Below are positions 36,518 through 46,144 of a stretch of DNA of 64,000 bases, piece by piece. Below the pieces are notes generated by a model, which searched no databases, had not been told where the DNA came from, and saw nothing but the letters and a program-made list of their open reading frames with translations. Each line of letters begins with the position of its first letter. Positions within the stretch are counted from its first letter, which is position 1. Source of the DNA: a virus; IMG/VR virus record IMGVR_UViG_3300044712_000998, positions 124,001-188,000 of that record; one strand, 5' to 3'. The position numbers and the translations under genes are program-made.

Positions 36518-39367
36518 TTAGGTTCTGACCACGGCGGAATTGATGGGACCAGACTTGTAGTGCTGCATGTGACGACCCCTGGCACCAGGGGTCCTGTCGA
36601 CATCGTAGCTGCGCCCACTCGCCAGGCTACCGAGACCGGGGGTTCCCCAGTTCCGGACCGGGGCGCTGCTGTGAACTTCGCGGCGCATCCCGCTGTCATC
36701 ACTGCGCTGCGCGGACAACTCCGAAGCAGCCCTGGTGTCGACCTTGGTGCGGGTCGCCATGGCTCCGAGGCGCCCGCCGCCGATCACCATGGGAGCGGCC
36801 TCGCGCGTGTTCACGTTTCTGGTGTCGACGCGAGCCGCGTTGACACCCGATGTCGGGTTCGCGAGTCCCTGCGGACGACTACGCGTCATGGGACGCCCAG
36901 CCACGGACCCGGTGACCTGTCGAGCCGAGAAGTCCTGAGCCTTCTGGGTTCCCTTCATGCGTGGTGCTGGCCCGGTCTGCTTCACGGAGCCACGTACGGG
37001 CTGCTTGACGACCGGCTTGCTCGCCGGCGTCTTGGTGGGAGCTGAGCTCGTCGATGGAGTCCCGATCGGAGCTGAACCCGCCGTTGACGGAGTCCCGATG
37101 GCCTCGGCGGCCGACTTGGTTCCCAGCAGTTCAGCGGCCCGCGTCTTAGCTGCGACCAGCTTGGTACGAAGCAGGGCTGGTTCCGGCATCGAGGCGGCCT
37201 TGAGCAACAGGGCACCAAGACGAGCTGAGGCCAACTTCGGAGCATCCGGATCCACCGGCTTCTTGGCTACCGTGGCTGGCTTATCCCCTGGGGCCGGCGG
37301 TGCCGAAGGACCGTCCTTAGGCCGGAAGTTAGGATCTGCCTTCCGATTCGGATCCAGGGCACCGTTTATGACGGCCTCTCGGTTGTCGACCGGCTTGGGC
37401 TCTGATGGCTTCGCAGCGGTTGCCGCTGAGTCTGTCTTTGCAGCGGGCGGCTGAGCAGGAGTCTGTGCCTGGGGAGCCTTCGGCTTCGGGAGCTCGGCGG
37501 CTGGCGTTCCTTCGTTAGCGGCTGCAGTGCCACCTGGAACCGTAGCAGCATCAGCCACGCTGACGTAGTCCGGAACGTCGCCGCTATCCTTGGCAGCGTC
37601 GCGCTCCGCGTTGGGATCCGGAACCTCAGGCGGTGCCGGCTTCTTCGCGAGCCCTGGTTTCACGGGGTCGCCAGGCTTCCGGAACACCGGCGGCGGCCCT
37701 TGGAGCTGACGAGCCTTACGCTGCTCCTGCAGCGCAATCTCGTACTGCTGGGCACGATTGAACGGCTTGCCCTGGTTCTTGGGGTCCGCAGCCATGGCGT
37801 CCACAGCGGTGTGCGCTTCAACCTGAGCTGCGAACTCCGGATTCTGCAGCGCGTTCAGAACCCAAGCGGGCGGCTCCGTACCAGCCATACGGTAGGCCCT
37901 GACCTGCTTGGCGACGTACGCGGGATCCTGGGCTCGATTGGCGCGACGGTCGCGCTCGACGGCCTGGGCCTCCTGCAACGCGAGCTGTTCCTTCGTACGA
38001 CCAGCCGATGCCTGGTCGCCAGCGGTCCAGACGCCGCCCTCGTACCGCTTCACGCCACCCTTACCGTCGGCCTCCTGAAGCGCGACTCCCGGCGAGTTCG
38101 GGTCATTGGTCTTGCCGATGTACATCGGCTTATCGCCGGGCTTGAACTGTGTCAGACCGATCGCCTTGGCATCCTTGCCGAGGTTGCGCTCCTCGTTGAC
38201 ACGATTCGCGGCGCGCTGCTTGGCGCGCACGATCTCGTTCTGAGCCCACTTCTCAGCGGCGTCGGCACCCTTGGCCTCGTAGATCTGGTTGTACCGCTTG
38301 TTGGCGTAGACCTGCCCGATCTCGTACTCTTCCCACTGCTTCTGCCGACCCGCCCAGCCACCCTCGGCTTCGGACGGGGTCTTGGAACCACTGAGATTCG
38401 GGAGGTGTTGCCAGCCGACCTTCCCCGTGGTGGGATCCGTGTAGCGACGCCAGACCCGGTTGTCATCGGAGACATGGTACTGGTTGCCACCGCTGTCGTA
38501 GGCGTTGACGCCAGGCTGAATGGGCTGCAGACCAGCGACGCTGTCTGGCGGTACCGCCGCAGCTTGTGCCTTGTTGATCGCCTCAGGCGTTGCGGCGTCA
38601 CCTTTACCCAAGTCGATGGGCTTCGGCGGCGCTACCCGCTGTGGCGCCTTCTTCGATGCCGCGGCACCGCCGAACATCTGGGCGAGATCAGGCTTCCCGA
38701 TCATGGGGCCAATGAAGCTGAGCAGCTTCTGGCCGTCCTCGCTGGAGAACCACTCCATGATCTTCTCGCCGAACCCCTTCTCCTGCGGAGGCGCTGGCGT
38801 CGTCGCCGGCTTCTCCGGAGCCTTCTGCGCTGGTGGCGCAGCGGGCTTCTCGGTAGCTGGCGGAGCCTGGCCCGCTGGAGGTGCCGCTGGTGTCGCGGCT
38901 GGAGGTGTTGACGCCGGCTGGCTAGTCGGCGGCGGCGTCACCGGTTTGGCTGTAGCTGCGGCAGCCTGTGTCGCAGCCTTCATTGCGGCCTGAACACGCG
39001 CCGTGGTATCGGCCACGGACTGCTGGACCTGCTTGAAGATCGCCCCGCTGGGATCTTTCTGCTGAATGATCTTGCCGAGTTCACCCTCGGGCCCGACAGC
39101 CTGGTTGACCAAGCCGATAAGCTTCTCCTGGGTCTCTGGCGGTTGCTGAGCAGACCAGTCCAACATGTCCTGAATCGCTTGCGGAGCCAGGATTTTGAAC
39201 ATGACCCCAGGAACAGACCTAAGATTCTTCGGCGCGTCCCTCAGGAACCCCTGAACTTTTTCTTCAGGTGTGCCCGGGTACTTGTTCAACGCGCCAACAA
39301 CGGTGGACTCTTTAGCTGCGGCTTCCGCTGCCAGCTTGTAGTACAGCCTGGATCCGAGGGCACCCAT
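36518..39367 (-). CDS. Very long Pro/Ala-rich virion protein, 949 aa
   Basis: ATG. Residues 1-130 are helical and globular (APQAIQDMLDWSAQQPPETQ, LIGLVNQAVGPEGELGKIIQ). Residues 130-200 are a Pro/Ala/Thr-rich low-complexity linker. A second short globular piece follows (KIMEWFSSEDGQKLLSFIGP), then a long polar region, with Arg/Ser-rich sequence at the C-terminus. No Cys. It may be an internal head protein or an atypical tape-measure; neither is shown. Confidence 0.6.
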   Translation of the reverse strand: MGALGSRLYYKLAAEAAAKESTVVGALNKYPGTPEEKVQGFLRDAPKNLRSVPGVMFKILAPQAIQDMLDWSAQQPPETQEKLIGLVNQAVGPEGELGKIIQQKDPSGAIFKQVQQSVADTTARVQAAMKAATQAAAATAKPVTPPPTSQPASTPPAATPAAPPAGQAPPATEKPAAPPAQKAPEKPATTPAPPQEKGFGEKIMEWFSSEDGQKLLSFIGPMIGKPDLAQMFGGAAASKKAPQRVAPPKPIDLGKGDAATPEAINKAQAAAVPPDSVAGLQPIQPGVNAYDSGGNQYHVSDDNRVWRRYTDPTTGKVGWQHLPNLSGSKTPSEAEGGWAGRQKQWEEYEIGQVYANKRYNQIYEAKGADAAEKWAQNEIVRAKQRAANRVNEERNLGKDAKAIGLTQFKPGDKPMYIGKTNDPNSPGVALQEADGKGGVKRYEGGVWTAGDQASAGRTKEQLALQEAQAVERDRRANRAQDPAYVAKQVRAYRMAGTEPPAWVLNALQNPEFAAQVEAHTAVDAMAADPKNQGKPFNRAQQYEIALQEQRKARQLQGPPPVFRKPGDPVKPGLAKKPAPPEVPDPNAERDAAKDSGDVPDYVSVADAATVPGGTAAANEGTPAAELPKPKAPQAQTPAQPPAAKTDSAATAAKPSEPKPVDNREAVINGALDPNRKADPNFRPKDGPSAPPAPGDKPATVAKKPVDPDAPKLASARLGALLLKAASMPEPALLRTKLVAAKTRAAELLGTKSAAEAIGTPSTAGSAPIGTPSTSSAPTKTPASKPVVKQPVRGSVKQTGPAPRMKGTQKAQDFSARQVTGSVAGRPMTRSRPQGLANPTSGVNAARVDTRNVNTREAAPMVIGGGRLGAMATRTKVDTRAASELSAQRSDDSGMRREVHSSAPVRNWGTPGLGSLASGRSYDVDRTPGARGRHMQHYKSGPINSAVVRT

Positions 39368-39370
39368 GGA

Positions 39371-40393
39371 TCACACCGCCGTGACGGTACGGTCGCCGAG
39401 GACGATACCCTGATCGATGGAGCGGAGCTTGCCGAGTTCGATGCCGATCTTCGTGGCGACCACGGCCTGCCAGTCCTGAGCCGCGGTCACCGACCAGGCG
39501 ACGTTCGTGGACACAAAGGAGGCCTGGAGCTGGGTCCCATCGACGACACCGACCATGCCGCCCGTGAAGACGACGCCAGCCGGGTTCTGGATCGTGACCC
39601 CGAAGGTGCCGCCTGTGAACACGACGAGCGGGCCGTAGCGATTCACGATGTCGATGTCGATCGGGTTCAGGGAGACGCCCAGGGTCGCCGTGACGACACC
39701 GTTGCAGGGCGTCACGGGCTCCTTGATGACGTACGAGAGCGGGTACGAACTGTTCGGGAGTCCGTCCGTGCTCAGGTTGTCGACCGCGTTGAGCGTGAAG
39801 TCGGCGATGGTGCCAACCGGCCAGATCCGGAGATCACCGACACCGGAGTCGTAGTCGACATCGACGACATCGCTGTACACGAAGTTCGTTCCGGTATCGA
39901 TCGTCAGGACGGTCTGGTCTTCGTTCAGCGTCGCCGTGGCAGCGGACAGATCGAGGACGACGTTGTCGACTTCGACCGTGAACCCGGTGACGAGATCGCC
40001 AGATGGCGACCCCACGGCCTGGGAGAAGTACACCTTGATGAAGTCGTTGGAACCTTCACCAGCGGTGGCGCGCAGCAACACGGGAACCGTGTAGACCGGG
40101 ACCCCGACGGCATCCGTGAAGCTGGCTGCGGGATCATTCGGGGCAACAGCCTCGACCACGGTACCGGACCCGGAGACATAGCTGACCTCGAGATCCGAGC
40201 TCAGCGGGAGCGCCAGCACGGCCGTGATCAGGTTGTCATCGATCGCGCTGAAGGTCGGTACGAACGGGACCCCACCATCCTTGAACGTGAACCCATTGAG
40301 CTCCTGGCCCAGGGTCGCCGTGACGGCGCGGTCGAAGAAGATGTAGACCAGGACGTTCGAGTACTGAACGGACTGAATCACGGGAACCGTCAT
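39371..40393 (-). CDS. Ig-like repeat virion protein, 340 aa
   Basis: ATG with GGAGCT. About three beta-sandwich units sharing the pattern VYIFFDRAVTATLG / VYFSQAVGSP / then Thr-Val-rich strands, close to bacterial Ig-like (SbsA-type) domains in which each unit begins with a hydrophobic strand and F-(S/D)-x-A-V. Such domains decorate phage heads and tails and bind carbohydrates weakly. Confidence 0.6.
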   Translation of the reverse strand: MTVPVIQSVQYSNVLVYIFFDRAVTATLGQELNGFTFKDGGVPFVPTFSAIDDNLITAVLALPLSSDLEVSYVSGSGTVVEAVAPNDPAASFTDAVGVPVYTVPVLLRATAGEGSNDFIKVYFSQAVGSPSGDLVTGFTVEVDNVVLDLSAATATLNEDQTVLTIDTGTNFVYSDVVDVDYDSGVGDLRIWPVGTIADFTLNAVDNLSTDGLPNSSYPLSYVIKEPVTPCNGVVTATLGVSLNPIDIDIVNRYGPLVVFTGGTFGVTIQNPAGVVFTGGMVGVVDGTQLQASFVSTNVAWSVTAAQDWQAVVATKIGIELGKLRSIDQGIVLGDRTVTAV

Positions 40394-40401
40394 GGGAGCT
40401 C

Positions 40402-40554
40402 CTACTTCTTGCGGGACTGCTGGGCCTTAAAGAGTTGACAGAGCTTCACCAGGTCGGTGTCCTCCAGCCAACGCCTCCGGGCAGCGGTCTTCGACATCGG
40501 GGTGTCAGCGAGCTTGGCGAGCCCGCGACGGATCGCGTTGTGCGTGACCTGCAT
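40402..40554 (-). CDS. Small basic protein, 50 aa
   Basis: An ATG frame ending just before the Ig-like gene, in a gap that would otherwise be empty. Sequence MQVTHNAIRRGLAKLADTPM then a basic helix ending in QQSRKK. Ribosome binding site is weak. No family. Confidence 0.5.
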   Translation of the reverse strand: MQVTHNAIRRGLAKLADTPMSKTAARRRWLEDTDLVKLCQLFKAQQSRKK

Positions 40555-40594
40555 GGCACGCAGCTTACCTGAGCCCCGGATAGCCGCAATCTAC

Positions 40595-41242
40595 TTAGAG
40601 CTGGTTCCGGCGGCGCCGGCGAACCGGCTCGGCCCCGGCGATGGCGTCAGCCGTGACGGGCTCGATCTCCGTGGACTCCGGCTTGGTTTCGGTAGCCACG
40701 GGTTCGGGCTCCGTCGCCACGGCGGCCTGCTCGGTAACCACGGGCTCTGGTTCCGTTGCGATCACAGCCGGTTCGGTGGCCACAGGAGTGGTCTCCGTCG
40801 GAACCGGTTCCGGCTGCGTATAGATCGCCTCAGGAGGCGTTTCCATGGTCTCGGCCTGCTCCGGTGCCGAGGTCCCGATAACGGGCTCCTGGAGCACGGG
40901 ACCCAGGTTCACGGTGTTCACCGTGGTCGGGGCGAAATCGGTTGGGATCTGTGACTTCAGATCCAGGGCCTTCGGGGACACCACGGCCGACGCCGGGACC
41001 ATTTCTGTCCGCGCGGACACCGTCTGGGGGGCCTCATCGACGGCGACGTAGCGCACCGAGACGACCCCAGCGGCTACGAGACGCCGTGTCGAGAGATCCC
41101 GGAAGCAAGGCCTCAGGTCGCCCTGGAACTGGTAGGTACCCTTGGCGAGATGGGCTCGTCTGGGAACCCAGAGGTCGACGGGGTGATGTACTTCGATGAC
41201 GGTGTGGGGGCGACTGGTGTCGACGGTGGCGCCAAAGGTCAT
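40595..41242 (-). CDS. Head-region protein with Thr/Glu/Pro repeats, 215 aa
   Basis: ATG with CGGAG. Residues 1-75 are a compact beta domain (TVIEVHHPVDLWVPRRAHLA). Residues about 125-205 are an imperfect repeat built on VATEPEPV/TEPEPVATE, acidic and extended, ending in a basic RRRRRNQL tail. The repeat would make a flexible rod; the Thr content makes it a possible glycosylation target for the nearby OGT. Confidence 0.6.
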   Translation of the reverse strand: MTFGATVDTSRPHTVIEVHHPVDLWVPRRAHLAKGTYQFQGDLRPCFRDLSTRRLVAAGVVSVRYVAVDEAPQTVSARTEMVPASAVVSPKALDLKSQIPTDFAPTTVNTVNLGPVLQEPVIGTSAPEQAETMETPPEAIYTQPEPVPTETTPVATEPAVIATEPEPVVTEQAAVATEPEPVATETKPESTEIEPVTADAIAGAEPVRRRRRNQL

Positions 41243-41252
41243 CGCGGTACTC

Positions 41253-41290
41253 CGAAAATGAAAGGACGGCGGCTACAGTAGCCGCCGTCC
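41253..41290 (-). terminator. Terminator after the FN3-like head gene
   Basis: 12-bp stem (GGACGGCGGCTA/TAGCCGCCGTCC), loop of 3, followed on the minus strand by TTTCATTTTC. Confidence 0.75.
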
Positions 41291-41314
41291 CTCCATTCGC
41301 AAGACCCGCTTCTA

Positions 41315-42241
41315 CTAGGCGGTCGTGAGGTCCAGCTTGACCGCGACAGCCACCGGGTTGCCCGCGGTGTCCTTGGCGGCGACGTAGACGTCGTAGGCCG
41401 TCGCCGTGGTGAGCCCCGTGACGGGCACCGTGGCCTGGACGGACGCCGTGGCGGCGCCGTTGGCCGCGGCCACCGGGGCTCCACCACCGCTCTCCTGACC
41501 CAGCAGGATCTCGGCAACCGACGGAGCCGGGTCGCCATCGGCAACCACGACGACGTAGATCGTGCCGTTCTCGCTGAGCGTGGCGAGCACGTCGGCCGAG
41601 GTCGCCAGGATGTTCGCCAGGGCCGGGGCCACCGTGAACACCGGCAGGACGACGCCGGCCACCACGAAGGTTCCCAGGACTGCCGGGGTCTCCCGACCCA
41701 TGACATCCGTCAGCGTGGCGTCGATCTGGTAGGTGCCACCAGCGACGTACGGGTTGGTCTGCACGGTGCCGAAGGCGACACCGAGATCGGAGTCCCCGTT
41801 GCCGTAGGTGATGTCGAGTGCTGGGGTCGCCGCAGCCACGGCACCGGAGACGCGTGGGTACGCCGCGTTGGCGATCGATGCCGGCGAGCCGGTGCCCAGG
41901 TAAGGCAGATCCACCGTGGAGTTGTCACCGCAGCGGCCACCCTGGACGGGCAGCTTGGAGACGTTGACGGTGCCAGCCACGGTTTCCTTGGGCCACGACG
42001 GCCTCGTGCCGGCGGACACCGCGACGTCGCCGCTCAGCGCGACGGGGGCCGTGGAATCCTTGGCAGGGATCGTGACGGTCGCCGTAACCGGCGGCTCGCC
42101 GGGAGCGACCGCTGCCGAGATCTGGTTGGCAGCATCGAGGACGGTGTTCAGAACTCGGCGGAGCCGGTAATTACCGACGGCGCCGTAAAGGAATCGGCCA
42201 GCGTAGCTACGCTGCGTCTGGCCCTTGGGGGTGCGAGGCAT
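41315..42241 (-). CDS. Head-decoration-like protein with C-terminal FN3-like domain
   Basis: 308 aa, ATG. N-terminal basic helix (GRFLYGAVGNYRLRRVLNTV), then Ala/Thr/Val-rich beta sequence and a C-terminal fibronectin-III-like unit (VPVTGLTTATAYDVYVAAKD). Between capsid/OGT and neck genes and with its own terminator, as expected for an abundant surface protein. Role inferred. Confidence 0.55.
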   Translation of the reverse strand: MPRTPKGQTQRSYAGRFLYGAVGNYRLRRVLNTVLDAANQISAAVAPGEPPVTATVTIPAKDSTAPVALSGDVAVSAGTRPSWPKETVAGTVNVSKLPVQGGRCGDNSTVDLPYLGTGSPASIANAAYPRVSGAVAAATPALDITYGNGDSDLGVAFGTVQTNPYVAGGTYQIDATLTDVMGRETPAVLGTFVVAGVVLPVFTVAPALANILATSADVLATLSENGTIYVVVVADGDPAPSVAEILLGQESGGGAPVAAANGAATASVQATVPVTGLTTATAYDVYVAAKDTAGNPVAVAVKLDLTTA

Positions 42242-42296
42242 GGTGGAGTACTCCTGGGAAATATCCTAATCCCGCGGGGAACTCCGTACAAGCGAC

Positions 42297-44201
42297 TCAG
42301 CGGTGCGCCTGGAGCGCCTTCAGCGGAGCCCGGCTCCTGCACCAGTCCACCCAGAACGTCTCGCAGGCCTTCAAGACGTGGGTCGCGATGAGCTCCGGGT
42401 TCCGGATCGGCGCCGCGTTCATCTTGTCGCGGATCGTGGCACGGAAGTCGCGCAGCCGTTTCCGATCCTTGGCGAGCTCGACCGCCGCTTTGACGTAGCC
42501 ATCGACGGTGTCGGCACCGAGCTCTGGCATCCCGATCTGCTTCAGAATCGTCCAGGTCTGCCGGAACAGGAAGGCGTCGCCGGTCAAGGTGACCACGGGA
42601 CACCCCATCCACATCGCCTCAGCTGAGGTCAGGCAGCCCGTGCACGGCCAGGTATCCATCACGATGTCGATCTTCTCGGTGTACGTCTTCATGACGTCTT
42701 CCGTGCTCGGGACGCCCTGCGAGAACGTCAGCCGATCGGGACCGATTCCGCGAGCCGCCATGTACGTCCGGATCTGATGCTCCGTCGCCGAGGTGTACAC
42801 CTTGATGATGAATCGACTCCTGGGGACTTCACGCAGACACCGCGCCCAGGCCTCCAACGTGGCGTCGTGAATCTTGCACGGATTGTTGAACGAACCGAAG
42901 GTCACGTAGCCCACGGTGTCAGCGGGCAGCGGCGCGATCGGTGGCGGCATCGCCAACGGGAAGTACGTGTACGCCGCCGGCATCTCGTAGAACTTCTCAG
43001 CACAGACCTGATCCGCGCTCACCGGTTTCATCCAGGGATCCGTGATGAAGTAGTTGATGGTCGCCAGAGCCGCGGGTGTCATCATGCCTGATACCCAGCC
43101 TGCCTGGACTGGGGCCGGCTTGTACCCGAACACAGGGAGTCGGTTGTATGCGGTGTGCCCGGCGAGATCGATGAGAACGTCGACCTCATCACGATAGATG
43201 ATTTCTGCGGCCTCTTTATCGGTTTTTCCGAACAGGTTGACCCAGCGCCCCGTGGTCTTGTAGGCGTCTGAGATCCGGTCCTCCTTGTCGGTTTCTCGGT
43301 TCGCGTAGCAGATGATGTCGTGCTGCGGAGCCACCTTGCGGAACGCCTTGAACGGCTCCAGCAGCAGGTTGGCCAGGGAGTGCGCGATGAAATCGCCGGA
43401 CATGAATCCGATGCGGAGCCCGCGTTCCGCCTTCGTGGAATCCAAGCGCTCCAGCGGGAACTGGTAGTGCGGGGTGTGTCTCAGGAACCTGGCGCTGTAC
43501 TCCCGACACAGATTGTAGAAGTCCGACAGGTTGACCCCGGCGGTGTACTGCGCCGTCATGATGAAGTTCGAACAGGTGTTCGGGTTCGGGTGGCGCTCGT
43601 AGGCCTCACGGAAATGGCTGTACGCCTTCTTCTGCTCCGCGGTGTCCTTGTAGAGACCAGCCAACGCGGCATGCAGGTTGGCCTTGTGGGTGGGGTCCTC
43701 GGTGAGCTCGTAAGCCTTCAGGTAGAACGTCACGGCCTGCTTGTGCCGCTTGAGCTCCTTGCAGGCCTGGGCGAGCTGGTTGCAGACCGCGAAGTCCTCG
43801 GAGTTGATTTCGAAGAGCAGCATGAGGGCCTCGTAGGCCACGTTCCACTGCTTCTTCTCGACGGCGAGCTGGGTCAGCCTGCGGTACGGGTTCTCGTGGA
43901 CCCGCTGCCGGGACTTCAGGACTCCCAGGAGCGCTTCGATCTCGGCTTCGTCGTCACCGACCAGGCTGTAAGCGGTGGCCGCGTTGATGAAGATCTCAGC
44001 GGCTGTGCTGCCGCAGCCCTTCAGGTAGTCCCCAGCGGCCTGATTCCGGCCCGCTCGGAGCAAGGCGACCCCGACGCCAAGATGGGCGTTATCGAGCTCC
44101 TTGCCGGCCCCTATGAGCTCCTTGAACAGGGCTATGGCGTCATCGTAGCGCCCGGCATCGGAGAGGTTCCTGGCGTGCTTGAGCTTCTCGAGGGCATCCA
44201 T
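42297..44201 (-). CDS. O-GlcNAc transferase-like protein (TPR plus GT41)
   Basis: 634 aa. Residues about 1-220 are tetratricopeptide repeats (DNAHLGVGVALLRAGRNQAA, AVTFYLKAYELTEDPTHKAN). Residues 250-620 are the GT41 catalytic region: GLRIGFMSGDFIAHSLANLL, VDVLIDLAGHTAYNRLPVFG, YVTFGSFNNPCKIHDATLEA, DTWPCTGCLTSAEAMWMGCP. GT41 enzymes add GlcNAc to Ser/Thr of proteins. It lies next to the capsid gene and has its own leaderless promoter, so virion proteins are plausible targets; host proteins are the alternative. Confidence 0.88.
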   Translation of the reverse strand: MDALEKLKHARNLSDAGRYDDAIALFKELIGAGKELDNAHLGVGVALLRAGRNQAAGDYLKGCGSTAAEIFINAATAYSLVGDDEAEIEALLGVLKSRQRVHENPYRRLTQLAVEKKQWNVAYEALMLLFEINSEDFAVCNQLAQACKELKRHKQAVTFYLKAYELTEDPTHKANLHAALAGLYKDTAEQKKAYSHFREAYERHPNPNTCSNFIMTAQYTAGVNLSDFYNLCREYSARFLRHTPHYQFPLERLDSTKAERGLRIGFMSGDFIAHSLANLLLEPFKAFRKVAPQHDIICYANRETDKEDRISDAYKTTGRWVNLFGKTDKEAAEIIYRDEVDVLIDLAGHTAYNRLPVFGYKPAPVQAGWVSGMMTPAALATINYFITDPWMKPVSADQVCAEKFYEMPAAYTYFPLAMPPPIAPLPADTVGYVTFGSFNNPCKIHDATLEAWARCLREVPRSRFIIKVYTSATEHQIRTYMAARGIGPDRLTFSQGVPSTEDVMKTYTEKIDIVMDTWPCTGCLTSAEAMWMGCPVVTLTGDAFLFRQTWTILKQIGMPELGADTVDGYVKAAVELAKDRKRLRDFRATIRDKMNAAPIRNPELIATHVLKACETFWVDWCRSRAPLKALQAHR

Positions 44202-44207
44202 GTCAGA

Positions 44208-44235
44208 ACCGTAGTGGTGCCTGACCGATCGTCAA
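44208..44235 (-). promoter_or_regulatory. Leaderless-type promoter of the OGT gene
   Basis: TTGACG, 16-nt spacer, TACGGT, then 6 nt to the ATG, on the minus strand. The -10 box and the preceding ACCAC are identical to those of the glycosyltransferase promoter at 6748-6776. Confidence 0.7.
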
Positions 44236-44251
44236 TAGCTTGTGACAGCTG

Positions 44252-44285
44252 GAAACGAAGAACCCCGGCCTTTCGACCGGGGTTC
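44252..44285 (-). terminator. Terminator of the major capsid gene
   Basis: Stem GAACCCCGG/CCGGGGTTC with an 8-nt loop, followed by TTCGTTTCC on the minus strand. Isolates the capsid transcript from the OGT promoter. Confidence 0.75.
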
Positions 44286-44309
44286 TCGCAACCAGTACCG
44301 GAACTGCGC

Positions 44310-45248
44310 TCAGGCAGTCGCGATGCGGGCCTTCGCGATGGCGGCCGGGTTGCCGATGGTGGCACCACGCTCCGTGTAGGCGAAGAACTCCAGGTTGTAG
44401 GCCTTCTTGTCGAGGTACAGGGTGACGTCCTCGAGGACGAACGACTTGCCGATGAACTCGGGCGAGGCGAAGATCCAGAAGGTGTCGTTCTCGACCAGCT
44501 CGGTCTTGTTGGTCACGATCCAGTTCATGCCCAGGAGGCGCTTCTGCTGGAAGCCCTCGACGAACATGCTCTCGGAGAGCTCACCACCGACCTCGTCACG
44601 GCCGAACTTGGCGATGTCGTGGATCGTGATGTTGTTCACCAGGATGGTGACGCCTTCCAGGTGCGCGAAGGTCGACGGCAGGATCTTGCGCATCTCGAAG
44701 AGCGAGTTGCGGGTGATGCCGAGCGGGTCGACGATCTTGCGGTTCTGGATGACGCCGGTCTCGGGAACAGTCGAGCCCTCGGTGCCGACGATCGACTGCG
44801 CGGCAGCGATCATCTTGCGGTCGAACTCGAAGTCCATGTCCAGGATCGCGTTGTCGCTGATGACCTGGCGGATGTCCATGCCGTACGTACGGAGCTCGGA
44901 GACATCCTTGGTGAACTTCGGGGTCACGATCCGGTCGAAGAAGACCGGGTAGCGGTCGCCGCGGAAGTAGTACTGGATCGGCTGGGTGCCGAGCGGGATC
45001 GTGATGGCGGCGGGCGAGTTCGGCTCGCGCTCCACCAGCTTCACGTTCTTGTCGGTGCCGAGCTGCGGGGTGAGCTCGTCGTCGGCGATCTTGACCGACG
45101 GCATGACCTTCTCGAACACGCTGGATTCGCGGATACGAATCCGGGTGAAGTCGGTCACCATGTCCTGAGCTTCCTTGGTCTGCCCGTTCTGCAGGAGACC
45201 GAAGAAGGCCTTGTTGGACTGGGCCGCGCTGAGCTTCTGCTGCGACAT
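44310..45248 (-). CDS. Probable major capsid protein (HK97-like)
   Basis: 312 aa, ATG with AGAGGAA. Features of HK97-fold capsid proteins: an N-terminal helical arm, then SSVFEKVMPSVKIADDEL, FFDRIVTPKFTKDVSELRTY, a spine-helix region, MRKILPSTFAHLEGVTILVN, and a C-terminal strand set with GKSFVLEDVTLYLDKKAYNL. Flanked by terminators on the 3' side, as expected for a highly expressed gene, and preceded by a second abundant-looking protein and scaffold-like genes. No separate delta domain is obvious. Confidence 0.72.
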   Translation of the reverse strand: MSQQKLSAAQSNKAFFGLLQNGQTKEAQDMVTDFTRIRIRESSVFEKVMPSVKIADDELTPQLGTDKNVKLVEREPNSPAAITIPLGTQPIQYYFRGDRYPVFFDRIVTPKFTKDVSELRTYGMDIRQVISDNAILDMDFEFDRKMIAAAQSIVGTEGSTVPETGVIQNRKIVDPLGITRNSLFEMRKILPSTFAHLEGVTILVNNITIHDIAKFGRDEVGGELSESMFVEGFQQKRLLGMNWIVTNKTELVENDTFWIFASPEFIGKSFVLEDVTLYLDKKAYNLEFFAYTERGATIGNPAAIAKARIATA

Positions 45249-45293
45249 GTTATGTTCCTCTGCTGTTCTTGGATGGATCTGGAGGCTGGGGGC

Positions 45294-45321
45294 GGGGCCC
45301 CGGTCAGATGACCGGGGCCCC
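45294..45321 (-). terminator. Strong hairpin before the capsid gene
   Basis: 12-bp stem (GGGGCCCCGGTC/GACCGGGGCCCC) with a 4-nt loop but no T-run. It may set the 3' end of the upstream gene's mRNA or protect it from exonucleases. Confidence 0.55.
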
Positions 45322-45328
45322 TAGTTCA

Positions 45329-46099
45329 TCACGGGATCACGACGCCGGCGGCGCCGTTGGCCAGGGCGCCAGCGTTCAGCACGGGAACCGTGGTGCCCGC
45401 GACGAAGGCCGGGGTGAAGGCGACGGTCAGGTAGCCCTCGGGGCCCAGGAAGACGCCCGCGGGAGCCACGTAGCCGACGACGACCGAGGTCGCCGCGGCG
45501 CCGCCGGCGGCGTTGACCGGGACCAGGAGACCGACCGAGGCGAGCTCGTCAGTCGTGGTCGGGGTCGTGGTCTCGTTGTAGCACAGCACGGTCAGCGGGG
45601 TGCCCGGGGCGTAGTCCGCAGCCGTGATGGTGGCCGGAGGCGTGACGAGGCCATTGAAGGCCCACTCAGCCGCCGTGGTCGGGGTGATCAGCATCGCCGT
45701 CGAGGACAGCTCGGCCGCCGCGATGTGCTGGATCGTGGCCCAGCCGCCCGCGAGCACGGAGCCCGTGGGGATGCCGGCCCAGCCGGGCGAGCCCGGGGCG
45801 CCGATGCCGGCCGCCGGCTTGTCCAGGTAGCCCGGCATGCCGCGGACACGGTCGACGTCCGGGTAGTTGTTGGCGTCGAGGCCCGACCAGCTGTAGTAGG
45901 GCACGGCGCCCTGCACGCTGAGGCCGACCGTGAGGCGCTTCGCGGTGGTCAGCGTCATGACCTTGCCCGCGGTGGCGATGACGCCCTTGTTGACGTTGTT
46001 CAGGATCGTGGTGTCCAGAACGCCGTTGTAGTAGGGGAGCGTGTTCCGGTCGCCGTAGCGGACGTCCAGCTTGTGCTTGCCCATCGATGACTGCAGCAT
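45329..46099 (-). CDS. Putative capsid decoration/stabilisation protein, 256 aa
   Basis: ATG with AAGGAA. Gly/Ala/Thr/Pro-rich, beta-strand-like sequence with few charged residues (KRLTVGLSVQGAVPYYSWSG, TVAFTPAFVAGTTVPVLNAG). Located between scaffold-like genes and the major capsid gene and separated from it by a strong hairpin. Composition fits a surface protein; no family seen. Confidence 0.55.
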   Translation of the reverse strand: MLQSSMGKHKLDVRYGDRNTLPYYNGVLDTTILNNVNKGVIATAGKVMTLTTAKRLTVGLSVQGAVPYYSWSGLDANNYPDVDRVRGMPGYLDKPAAGIGAPGSPGWAGIPTGSVLAGGWATIQHIAAAELSSTAMLITPTTAAEWAFNGLVTPPATITAADYAPGTPLTVLCYNETTTPTTTDELASVGLLVPVNAAGGAAATSVVVGYVAPAGVFLGPEGYLTVAFTPAFVAGTTVPVLNAGALANGAAGVVIP

Positions 46100-46144
46100 G
46101 GTGTGAGTTCCTTGGTCTGAGGGGTTGGTCTGATCGGCGAACCG

